Positions 5,586 to 12,518 of a stretch of DNA of 12,518 bases are shown here, piece by piece. The DNA lies in the NCBI GenBank assembly GCA_036001225.1, contig DASYUM010000298.1, forward strand, positions 1 to 12,518. Direction: 5' to 3'. Position numbers and translations under genes: made by a program. The notes under the pieces were generated by a model that was not told the DNA's origin, searched no databases, and was given only the letters and a program-made list of their open reading frames with translations. This DNA comes from DASYUM01 sp036001225. Lineage in GTDB: Bacteria; Methylomirabilota; Methylomirabilia; Rokubacteriales; DASRDR01. The first letter of the stretch is position 1. Every line of letters begins with the position of its first letter.

Positions 5586-6739
5586 TGGGCCGGCTCGCTC
5601 GCGTGGCCCTGCTCGGGCTCCTGGTCGGGGTCGCGGTCGGTCCCCGGGCGGCCGCCCAGCCGGGCGGGCCGTTCCCGGTCTTCGAGGGGCTGGAGCAGAT
5701 TGCCCGCGATCCGGACCAGCCGAGAGAGCAACGGCTGGCCGCCATCGACGGACTGGGCAAGGCGGCTCACCCCAGCGTGGTGCCGGCGCTCCGGGCGCTC
5801 CTCGGGGATGCCCAGGCCGAGATCCGAGCCGCGGCGGCGCAGGCGCTGGGCTGGCCGGGGAATCAGCGAGCGGTGGATCTCCTGGTCGCGCGCGCCACGG
5901 ACCCCGGCGAAGCGATCGAGGTGCGGACGACCGCGATCGGCGCCCTCGGGCGCATCGGCGATCCGCGCGCGCTGGTGCCGGTCGAGGAGCTGAGCCGGGG
6001 ACCGTCGGCGGCGCTCCGGCGGGAGGCCTTGCTGGCGCTCATGGACTCCGCGCTGGCCCAGCGCGGTGACCGGGTGGCGGCCGGCATTCGACTCCTCGAA
6101 GACCTCGACCAGGAGGGCTACCCGCGGGCGCGGGCCGCCATCGTGCTCGGCGCCAGCGCCGATGCCCGCGCCGTCGACCCGCTGGTCCGGGCGCTCAAGG
6201 ACCCGCGGCTCCCGGCGGGGTTCACCGCGCTGCCGTCGCCCGACGGATTGACCGGCCAGGCCAAGACCATGGCCGAGCGGCTCCGCTCGCTCCACAATGT
6301 CCGGGCCCACGCGGCTCGGGCTCTCGGCATGCTCGGCGCGACCCGCGCCGAGGCCGCGCTCCTCGACGCGGCCAGCGATCCCGATCCGCTGGTGCGCATC
6401 CAGAGCGTCGCCGCCCTCGGCCGCCTGCGCAGTCCCGCCGCCGTGCCCAAGGTGATCCAGGCGCTCGAGGATCCTGACCTTCGCGTGCAGGAGACGGCGG
6501 TGACGTCGCTCGGCGTCCTCGGCGACGCGGCCGCCGTGCCGTTCCTGGTCCGGGCGCTGGAGGCCGAGGATCCCCACCTGCGCGAGCGCGCGGCAGCGGC
6601 GCTGGGCCGGCTGAAGGCGCAAGCCGCCCGGGAGCCGCTGACCCGGTTGGCCGAAGACGATCCAGAAGCGTCCGTGCGACAGGCCGCCCACCGCGCCCTG
6701 CGCGCGCTGGATCGCGACCCGAACGCCTCCGGCCAGTAG
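5585..6739 (+). CDS. Secreted HEAT-repeat (PBS-lyase-type) protein
   Basis: 384 residues from ATG 5585, overlapping tupC by one base. Residues 1-25 are a signal peptide (VALLGLLVGVAV core, RAAAQ cleavage region), so it should be exported. From about residue 40 to 375 it is made of alpha-helical HEAT-like repeats of about 30 residues with the pattern xAaxALGxlGdprAvxxLvxAL, for example IRAAAAQALGWPGNQRAVDLL, TTAIGALGRIGDPRALVPV, VRIQSVAALGRLRSPAAVPKV and QETAVTSLGVLGDAAAVPFL. A loop of about 33 residues (206-238, KDPRLPAGF...LRSLHNV) interrupts the array in the middle. Such repeats are protein-binding scaffolds; no catalytic motif is seen. The tight overlap says it is expressed with the tungstate transporter, perhaps as a periplasmic partner of the binding proteins, but no function is established. 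It has no lipobox cysteine. Confidence 0.85.
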   Translation: MGRLARVALLGLLVGVAVGPRAAAQPGGPFPVFEGLEQIARDPDQPREQRLAAIDGLGKAAHPSVVPALRALLGDAQAEIRAAAAQALGWPGNQRAVDLLVARATDPGEAIEVRTTAIGALGRIGDPRALVPVEELSRGPSAALRREALLALMDSALAQRGDRVAAGIRLLEDLDQEGYPRARAAIVLGASADARAVDPLVRALKDPRLPAGFTALPSPDGLTGQAKTMAERLRSLHNVRAHAARALGMLGATRAEAALLDAASDPDPLVRIQSVAALGRLRSPAAVPKVIQALEDPDLRVQETAVTSLGVLGDAAAVPFLVRALEAEDPHLRERAAAALGRLKAQAAREPLTRLAEDDPEASVRQAAHRALRALDRDPNASGQ

Positions 6740-6763
6740 CCGGCCGCTCGCCGCGCGGCCACC

Positions 6764-7861
6764 GTGACCCGCGCCGGCCTCGTCCTCGTCAACTACGAGA
6801 CGGCGGCCGATACCCTCCAGGCCGTCGCCGCGCTCCAGGCCCAGGGGTTGCCGCTAGAGCTGGTGGTGGTGGACAACGCCTCCCGCCCCGAGGAGCGGGC
6901 GCGACTGCGGGCCCTGCCCGGCGACGTCCGCGTCGTGTGGAACGAGGCGAACCTCGGCTACGGCGCGGCCATCAACCAGGCCCTGCCCCTCCTCACGGCT
7001 CCGGTCGTGGGCTTCCTGAACCCCGACACCCGCCCGTTCCCCGGCGCCCTCGCCACGCTGGTCGGCGCGCTCGAGCCGGACCCACGCATCGGCGCGGTGG
7101 GACCGCGGACGTGGTGGGATGAAGGCCGGACCCTGCTGCTGCCCCCGGTGCGGCTGCCGACCCTGGCCGATCTCCTCGTCCGGGCGCTGGGCCGGCGTGT
7201 CCCGGCGCTCGGGCTCGCCTACAGCCGCCGGCTGGCCCGGTGGGCGAGCCGGGCCAGCGCCCGGGCTCGGCCGCTCGTCCTGCCGATGCTCTCCGGCGCC
7301 TTCGTGGTGACCCGGCGGGCGGTGGTCGAGCAGGTGGGGGGCTTCGACCCCGGCTTCCCGCTCTACTTCGAGGACGCCGACTGGTGTCGTCGCGTGCGGG
7401 CGGCGGGATACCGCCTCGCTTACGTGCCGGCCGCCGAGATCGTCCACTACTTCGACCAGAGCGCGCGACAGGCCTCGGGTCAGGCCGAGGCATGGCGGGC
7501 CCAGTCGCGTCGCTGGTACCTGCGGAAGCACTACGGGCTCGCCGGGGCCCTGGCCCTCCAGCTCACCGAGCGCGTGACGACCGCGCGGCCTGCCCCCGTC
7601 CGGGGACCGGTCACCGACCTGGGCGCCCTGACCGCGCCGCCTCAGGTCACGCTGCCCGCGGGCACGGCGGCCGTCCAGCTCGCCTACGACCCCCTGTTCT
7701 TCGACGCCGCCCTGGGCCGCGCCGCCGCGGGTCCCTGGCGCCTCCCCGCAGCCCCCTGGGCGCGCCTGCGGCCGGCCCGCTACCATCTCCGGGCCCTCGA
7801 CGCGGCCTGCCGGCCGCTCCAGGTCTGGACGTGGGAGCGCGCGGCGCCCGCTACGGGGTGA
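6764..7861 (+). CDS. Family 2 glycosyltransferase with extra C-terminal domain
   Basis: 365 residues from GTG 6764, 24 nt after the HEAT gene. The GT-A fold is clear: LVLVNYE (6-12), ELVVVDNAS (32-40) for nucleotide-sugar binding, NEANLGYGAAINQAL, FLNPDTRP (metal-binding position N86-P87-D88), MLSGAFVVTRRAVVEQVGGFDPGF, and YFEDADWCRRVRAAGY (201-216), which holds the usual catalytic acidic residues. This pattern is common in rhamnosyltransferase-like enzymes of O-antigen and exopolysaccharide synthesis in the cytoplasm. The donor and acceptor cannot be told. No membrane segment is obvious. Residues about 265-365 lie beyond the GT2 core and form a Pro/Ala-rich, probably beta-rich extension (VTLPAGTAAVQLAYDPLFF...YHLRAL...LQVWTWER) that I do not recognise. 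It could belong to the tup transcript or form its own unit. Its end overlaps the opposing dehydrogenase gene by 11 nt. Confidence 0.88.
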   Translation: MTRAGLVLVNYETAADTLQAVAALQAQGLPLELVVVDNASRPEERARLRALPGDVRVVWNEANLGYGAAINQALPLLTAPVVGFLNPDTRPFPGALATLVGALEPDPRIGAVGPRTWWDEGRTLLLPPVRLPTLADLLVRALGRRVPALGLAYSRRLARWASRASARARPLVLPMLSGAFVVTRRAVVEQVGGFDPGFPLYFEDADWCRRVRAAGYRLAYVPAAEIVHYFDQSARQASGQAEAWRAQSRRWYLRKHYGLAGALALQLTERVTTARPAPVRGPVTDLGALTAPPQVTLPAGTAAVQLAYDPLFFDAALGRAAAGPWRLPAAPWARLRPARYHLRALDAACRPLQVWTWERAAPATG

Positions 7862-9395
7862 ACGACAGGTCCTGGAGCGAGAGCAGGAGGATGTCGCCGG
7901 GATCGATCCGGCCGTCGGCGAGGGCGCCCGGCCCGGTCAGGGCCGCGAAGATCTGGTAGCGACCGGCGGGCTCGCCGCCGCCGAAGACGTAGCTGAGGAC
8001 CCCCTGCATCGGGAACTCGAAGCCGGCGCCGAGCGTCATGCCGGCGAAGAGAGGGGGGAACGTCGCGGAGCTCGCCGTCCCGGGCAGGATCACGACGGTG
8101 AGGGGGCTCAACCGCGTGACGAACGCCAGATTGCCGTTGGGCAGGAACGCGCCCAGGTAGACGTCGCCGGTGAGCGACGCCGTGAGGGTCCGCGCCGCGA
8201 GCCCGACCGTCAGCGCGCCCCCGGTCCGGTAGGCGAGCAGGCTGTCGAGGCCCACCTGGAGCTCGGCCGCGGGCGTGCCGACCAGACGCTGGGCGCGGCC
8301 GTTCCGGTCCACCACGTACACTTCGCCGCTCTCGTCCTCCCCGAACGAGGTGATCAGGAAGTCGGTCGGGAAGAGGAGCGAGACGAGGCCGTTGGCGAGG
8401 GTGAAGATCTCCCCGGAGCAGAAGTCGCCGAAGACGTAGGTGCCGGCGGGGAAGGTCCCCGCGCTCCCGCGGTACCGGTAACCCCCGGTGATCGCGCAGC
8501 GGCCGTCGTCGTGGGTGCCGTACTGGAAGACCGGGGCCGTCGGCGTGCCCATGACGCACGGCTCGTCGCCGTTGAAGGGCAGGGTCCCTTCCAGCGCGCT
8601 CCAGCAGTAGTTCAGCCCGCCGGTGCTCGCCGGCTGGACGTCGATCTCCTCGCGGGCGCCCTGGCCGACGTCGGCGACGATGAGCTCGCCCGTCAGGCGG
8701 TCGAAACTGAAGCGCCAGGGGTTCCGGAGCCCGAGCGCCCAGATCTCGGGCCGGGCGCCGGCCACGCCAACGAAGGGATTGTCTCCGCCGTTCGTGCACG
8801 GGGCCCCGGCGTCGTCGAGCCGGAGGAGCTTGCCGCGCAGGTCTTCGAGCTTCTGGGCAATCAGGAGGGGATCGCCGGCCCCGCCGCCGTCGCCGACCGA
8901 GGCATAGAGACAGCCGTCAGGGCCGAACTGGAGCTGGCCCCCGTTGTGGTTGCTGTTAACCGGATGGGGAATGTCCAGGATGACCGTCTCGGTCGTGTCC
9001 GCCAGATTCGGGTCCGCCGAGACGCTGTAGCGGGCGACCCGATTATCGCCGCCCGGCATCGTGTAATACACGTAGAAGAAGCCGTTGGAGGCGTAGCTCG
9101 GGTGGAACGCCACGCTCAGCAGGCCTTCCTCCCCGCCCGACTGCACGATCGTCGTGATGTCGAGGAAGACGGTCGGCGTCGGGCTCCCCGGCGGGAGCAC
9201 CTTGATCACGCCCGCTTGCTCGACGAAGAAGAGCCGGCCGCTCCCGTCGCCGGCGTGGGTGAGATAGGTCGGCTCGATGAGACCGCTGACGACGGGGGCC
9301 AGCGCGACGCCGGCCTCGGCGCTGGCGCCCGCCGCCAGCGCCAGGATCGCCACCCAGACGAGGGCACACCGGCGCCGTCGCCGACTGCCGCCCAT
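7851..9395 (-). CDS. Secreted PQQ-type sugar dehydrogenase (glucose/sorbosone dehydrogenase family) with C-terminal extension
   Basis: 514 residues from the ATG at 9395 (minus strand), 10 nt after the stop of the glycosyltransferase upstream. The frame stays open to 9518, but that would overlap the neighbour and push the signal peptide inward, so 9395 is preferred. Residues 1-26 are a signal peptide (RRRRR, then ALVWVAILALAAGASA). The six-bladed propeller shows the family motifs: GRLFFVEQAGVIKVL, GEEGLLSVAFHP, NSNHNGGQLQFGPDG (His150, the equivalent of the catalytic histidine), YASVGDGGG, and LGLRNPWRFSFD (Arg224, the equivalent of the PQQ-contacting arginine). Members oxidise aldoses outside the cytoplasm with PQQ; the true substrate is unknown and some relatives may not be enzymes. 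Residues about 372-514 form an extra beta-rich domain after the propeller, ending in FAALTGPGALADGRIDPGDILLLSLQ. No PQQ biosynthesis gene is in the window. Confidence 0.87.
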   Translation of the reverse strand: MGGSRRRRRCALVWVAILALAAGASAEAGVALAPVVSGLIEPTYLTHAGDGSGRLFFVEQAGVIKVLPPGSPTPTVFLDITTIVQSGGEEGLLSVAFHPSYASNGFFYVYYTMPGGDNRVARYSVSADPNLADTTETVILDIPHPVNSNHNGGQLQFGPDGCLYASVGDGGGAGDPLLIAQKLEDLRGKLLRLDDAGAPCTNGGDNPFVGVAGARPEIWALGLRNPWRFSFDRLTGELIVADVGQGAREEIDVQPASTGGLNYCWSALEGTLPFNGDEPCVMGTPTAPVFQYGTHDDGRCAITGGYRYRGSAGTFPAGTYVFGDFCSGEIFTLANGLVSLLFPTDFLITSFGEDESGEVYVVDRNGRAQRLVGTPAAELQVGLDSLLAYRTGGALTVGLAARTLTASLTGDVYLGAFLPNGNLAFVTRLSPLTVVILPGTASSATFPPLFAGMTLGAGFEFPMQGVLSYVFGGGEPAGRYQIFAALTGPGALADGRIDPGDILLLSLQDLSFTP

Positions 9396-9405
9396 TCCGG
9401 CCGCG

Positions 9406-12400
9406 TCAGAGCGCGAGGCCGACCACCTCGCTCTCGGAGGACAGGTTCGGGTTCCAGTAGGGGTCGCGCGCCCGCTCGACCCGGTGCCCCCAGCGTGAGC
9501 GGAAGCGGCGCTCGTCATCGGGAGAAGGCACGGGCCGCGTGCCCGACGCGTGGTAGGTCAGCATGGCCAGCGGCGTGTAGACGATCAGCAGCCCCCGCTC
9601 GCGCAGCCGCAGGCAGAAGTCCGCGTCGGCGAGCGCGCCCTGGAACGCCTCGTCGAAGCCGCCGTGCGACTCGAAGACGGCGCGGCGCACCATCAGGCAG
9701 GCGGCGGTGACCGCGCTCACGTTGCCGATCACCCGCGGAATCGCGAGATATCCCGGATCGTGGGCGGGCAGGCCTCGGAACCGGTGGAGGACGGCCCCCG
9801 GCGCGTCGGTGAGCAGGAGCCCGGCGTGGTGCAGGCGGCCGTCCGGGTACCGGAGCTGGGCGCCGACCGCCCCGACCTCGGGGCGCTGGGCGTGCTCCAG
9901 CATGGCCGCCATCCAGTCCGGGCTGCTGACCTCCGTCCGGTCGTCGAGGAACAGCAGATACTCGCCGCGCGCCTGGGTCGCCGCGAGGTTCGCGCGCGCG
10001 GCCAGGCTGGCTCCGGCGGGGGCGCCCACCACCTGCACGGGCCGGGCCGCGGTGGGCGCGCCGCTCCCGGGCGCCCCGGCGTCGTCCCCCCCCATCAGGA
10101 CCTCGTAGTGGCCGTAGGCCGTCCGCGCCAGACTCGGGAGGCACCGCCCGTCCAGAGCCTCGCGATCGCGCCGGGGGACGATGACGGAGACGAGGGGCGT
10201 CCCCGGGATCCGGTAGCGCACCGCGTAGCGCCCGGGCTCCAGCCGCTCGACGCGGCCCGCGATCCCCCGGCGCGCCAGCGATTCCTCGAGGGCGCGGGTG
10301 GCCGCCTGGTAGGCGTAGGGTTTCGCGCTCACGCTGCCGGCCGCCGAGCCGGCCACGGTACGCCAGCTGTACAGCACGTCCGGGATGTGGGCGATCCGGT
10401 CGGTGGCCTCCGAGACCCGGAGCAGCAGGTCGTAGTCCTGGCTCCCGTCGAAGCCGGCCCGGAAGCCGCCGACCTTCCGGACGACTTCGGCCCGGATCAC
10501 CGAGAGGTGCGTCAGGTAGTTCAACGACCGAAAGAGATCGGGCGACCAGTCCGGCTTGAAGGCGGGCTCGAAGCGGAACCCGGTCTCGTCCACCTTGTCC
10601 TCGTCGGAGTAGAGGAGATCGGTCTCCGGCTCGCGGTTGAGGCGGGCCGCCACCGCGTAGAGGGCGTGCGGCGCCAGCTCGTCGTCGTGGTCGAGAAACG
10701 CGACGAACTCGCCGGCGGCCATGCCGAGGCCGGTCTGGGAGGCGCCGGCGATCCCGCGGCGCTCGGGATGCGTCACCACCCGGATCCGCGCGTCCCGATG
10801 TGCGTAGGCGGCGAGCAGGGGGGCCACGTGCGGAACGGAGGCGCTATCGTTGACCAGGCAGAGCTCCCAGTGGTCGTAGACCTGGGCCCGCACCGACTCG
10901 ATGGCCCGGACCAGCCACGGCTCGGCCACGTTGTAGACCGGCGTCACCACGCTGATCAACGGCCGATACGGCAAGAGCCGAGCCGCCTCGCCCCAGCGGT
11001 CGAGCCGCCGGGCGTCGGGCGCGTGCACCGCGAGCCAGGCCTGGTACTGGTGGTCGAGCGGGGCCGGCAGGTGGAGACAGCGCCGGAACAGGTGCCAGGC
11101 CACGCGCGCCTGCTCGAGCGAGAAGCGCCGGTACCGCTTCAGCTCCCGAAGCATGGTGACGAACGCCCAGGCGCGGCTCTCGGTGTAGAGGCGAAGCACG
11201 GCCAGCCGCGCGTGCTGCCCCTCGTCGAGCTCCTGGAGCCGGGCATCCCGGGCGAGGACCTGCCGGTACCGGAGCCGGCTCAGCGCCGCGTCGTCGTCGG
11301 CCGGCCGCGGCGGGGCGGGCTGGCTGACGGTGGCGGTGTAGAGCGCGTCGAGCTCGGCCAGGTGGCGCTCCAGCGACTCCGGACGGTGCGCCCGCGCCGC
11401 CGACCGGAGCCGCTCGCGCAGGGCAGGGTCCTCGAGCAGTCGCCGGATGGCCGCCGCCAGCGCGGCCGGATCCTGGGCCGGGACCACCAGCGCGGCGCCG
11501 CCCGCGCGCTCGGCGAGGGCGCCGCGGTCCGAGACGACGACCGGCAGCCCGAGCTGGAGGGCCTCGTCGAGCGTGAAGGAGAAGCTCTCGGGGGCCAGGG
11601 ACGGGACGACGACGAGGTCGAGGTCGGCGGCGCCCAGGTCTTCGGGCTGATAGGCCCCGTGGAACCGCACCGGCCGGCCCTGGGCGAGGTCCCGGAGCCG
11701 CGCCGCGAAGGGGGCGATCTCGTCGCGGCCGAACAGGTGCACCTCCCACGCCGGCACCGTCGGAAGGAGCGGGAGCGCCTGGAGCAGGACGTCCTGGCCC
11801 TTGTGGGGGGCGAGCGCGCCGAAACAGCCGATGCGGAGCGGGCGGCTGGACTCGGCCGGGCCGGCCGTCCCCGGTCCCGTCGCCAGGGACGTGAGCGTCG
11901 GGTGGGGCAGGACCAGGAGCCGCTCGGCCGGGAGCCCCGTCGCGTTCGCGATGAACCGCCGGTGGGCCTCGGACGGCACGACGATCCGCCGGGCCAGCGC
12001 CAGCTCGCGAGTGATGTGCGCGTATCGCTCGGCGAGGAGCTCGGCGATCTCCTCGTCCCCTTGCCAGGCGTGGCGGGGGGCGCACGTCTGACAGAGGTCC
12101 GGCTGGTACGGCGCATCGCAGTAAGTCAGATCCGCCTTCAAGCGGAAGGTGCGCGGGCAGACCGCCCAGGTGTCGTGCAGCGTGACGACGGCGGGGACGC
12201 CGGCCTCGGCCGCCAGCGCGACCAGGCGGCTCGTCAGCCGCATCCAGTGGTGCACGTGCACGACGTCGGGATGGTGGCCGGCCAGGAGCTGGCGCACGAC
12301 CTCGTCGGCCACGGGATCGGCGAACTCGCTCCAGTGCTGCTGCCGGGTGGCCACCCCGTGATAGCGCACGATGCGGACCGCTCCCGCCGTCTCCTCGACC

Positions 12401-12518
12401 GGGATCGCCGTCGTCCGCGGTGAGCCGGTCAGCACGACCACCTGGTGGCCGCGGCCGGCCTGGGCCTCGGCGACGGCCGCCACGTATCGTTCGGTGCCGC
12501 CGCCGGAGTCCGGCGGTA
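9406..12518 (-). CDS. Multidomain glycosyltransferase, GT4-GT2-GT2, 5' truncated by window edge
   Basis: The frame is open to the right edge. A GTG at 12483 exists, but codons before it read PPDSGGGTERYV, the usual N-terminal donor-fold loop of GT4 enzymes, so the true start lies outside; over 1,030 residues are visible. Numbering from 12483: residues 1-385 are a GT-B (GT4) domain with VVHVHHW (74-80), a four-Cys set (C109, C122, C131, C134), and the E-x7-E pair E299/E307 in PESFSFTLDEALQLG. Residues 395-505 are a helical linker. Residues 508-735 are a GT2 domain with SVVTPVYN, FLDHDDE (597-602), YSDEDK and FDGSQDYDLLLRVSE, all intact. Residues 763-985 are a second GT2 domain with altered key motifs (GGDDAG, LDDRTE, YHASGTRP). 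Such fusions build repeat units of O-antigen, S-layer glycan or exopolysaccharide in the cytoplasm. The dehydrogenase gene follows 10 nt after its TGA, so they probably share a transcript. Confidence 0.9.
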   Translation of the reverse strand, partial: PPDSGGGTERYVAAVAEAQAGRGHQVVVLTGSPRTTAIPVEETAGAVRIVRYHGVATRQQHWSEFADPVADEVVRQLLAGHHPDVVHVHHWMRLTSRLVALAAEAGVPAVVTLHDTWAVCPRTFRLKADLTYCDAPYQPDLCQTCAPRHAWQGDEEIAELLAERYAHITRELALARRIVVPSEAHRRFIANATGLPAERLLVLPHPTLTSLATGPGTAGPAESSRPLRIGCFGALAPHKGQDVLLQALPLLPTVPAWEVHLFGRDEIAPFAARLRDLAQGRPVRFHGAYQPEDLGAADLDLVVVPSLAPESFSFTLDEALQLGLPVVVSDRGALAERAGGAALVVPAQDPAALAAAIRRLLEDPALRERLRSAARAHRPESLERHLAELDALYTATVSQPAPPRPADDDAALSRLRYRQVLARDARLQELDEGQHARLAVLRLYTESRAWAFVTMLRELKRYRRFSLEQARVAWHLFRRCLHLPAPLDHQYQAWLAVHAPDARRLDRWGEAARLLPYRPLISVVTPVYNVAEPWLVRAIESVRAQVYDHWELCLVNDSASVPHVAPLLAAYAHRDARIRVVTHPERRGIAGASQTGLGMAAGEFVAFLDHDDELAPHALYAVAARLNREPETDLLYSDEDKVDETGFRFEPAFKPDWSPDLFRSLNYLTHLSVIRAEVVRKVGGFRAGFDGSQDYDLLLRVSEATDRIAHIPDVLYSWRTVAGSAAGSVSAKPYAYQAATRALEESLARRGIAGRVERLEPGRYAVRYRIPGTPLVSVIVPRRDREALDGRCLPSLARTAYGHYEVLMGGDDAGAPGSGAPTAARPVQVVGAPAGASLAARANLAATQARGEYLLFLDDRTEVSSPDWMAAMLEHAQRPEVGAVGAQLRYPDGRLHHAGLLLTDAPGAVLHRFRGLPAHDPGYLAIPRVIGNVSAVTAACLMVRRAVFESHGGFDEAFQGALADADFCLRLRERGLLIVYTPLAMLTYHASGTRPVPSPDDERRFRSRWGHRVERARDPYWNPNLSSESEVVGLAL

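Noticed and set aside
6742..6760. Small hairpin (GGCCGC / GCGGCC) between the HEAT and GT2 genes as a terminator
   Set aside because: Only 6 bp of stem with a 7-nt loop and no T-run after it; such pairings are common by chance at this GC content.
9396..9518. N-terminal extension of the dehydrogenase frame to 9518
   Set aside because: It would overlap the upstream glycosyltransferase by over 110 nt and place about 41 polar residues before an otherwise normal signal peptide.
9550..12423. Very long plus-strand open frame (957 codons) opposite the large glycosyltransferase
   Set aside because: It is rich in Arg, Gly, Pro and Glu with no domain motifs, while the opposite frame has three well-marked glycosyltransferase domains. 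Long antisense frames are expected in GC-rich DNA.
1..12518. CRISPR arrays, tRNA or rRNA genes, transposase genes
   Set aside because: No regularly spaced repeats, cloverleaf-like segments, rRNA motifs or transposase frames were seen on either strand.

Overview
The window is gene-dense, very GC-rich bacterial DNA (by eye around 70% G+C, with strong G/C preference at third codon positions) and frequent GTG starts. The gene content (molybdenum storage protein, tungstate ABC transporter, secreted HEAT-repeat protein, PQQ-type sugar dehydrogenase, giant multidomain glycosyltransferase) would fit an uncultured soil or groundwater lineage such as Rokubacteria/Methylomirabilota or a deltaproteobacterium. 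That placement is an inference from style; no marker gene is present.

Layout. Positions 1-7861 read rightward and 7851-12518 read leftward. (1) 1-617: C-terminal part of a molybdenum storage protein subunit (amino-acid-kinase fold), cut by the left edge. (2) 649-1824: a membrane protein whose N-terminal half looks like the ECF transporter T component and whose C-terminal half looks like an S (substrate-capture) component. (3) 1825-2020: the only sizeable gap. It has 17-bp inverted repeats near its ends, a strong internal hairpin, and an exact 14-bp direct repeat on both sides. The direct repeat contains the stop codon of the gene before and the start codon of the gene after. (4) 2021-6739: a tight operon of a divergent TupA-like binding protein, a canonical TupA, TupB, TupC with a C-terminal Mop/TOBE domain, and a secreted HEAT-repeat protein; three junctions overlap by 1-4 nt. 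(5) 6764-7861: a family-2 glycosyltransferase. (6) Converging on it with an 11-nt overlap, the minus strand carries a secreted PQQ-type sugar dehydrogenase (7851-9395). Ten bases upstream of that is a >1,030-residue GT4-GT2-GT2 glycosyltransferase (9406-12518) whose start lies beyond the right edge.

How the parts fit. The left half reads as a molybdenum/tungsten homeostasis island: oxyanion capture (TupA), import (TupBC, with a Mop domain that could sense cytoplasmic oxyanion), storage (Mo storage protein) and a possible second import route through the fused ECF-like protein. The right half reads as cell-surface polysaccharide synthesis plus a secreted sugar oxidase. The points most worth a second look are the fused T-S ECF protein beside Mo storage, the TupA paralogue that has lost the oxyanion-binding motifs, the small inverted-repeat element between them, and the apparently degraded second GT2 domain of the large glycosyltransferase.
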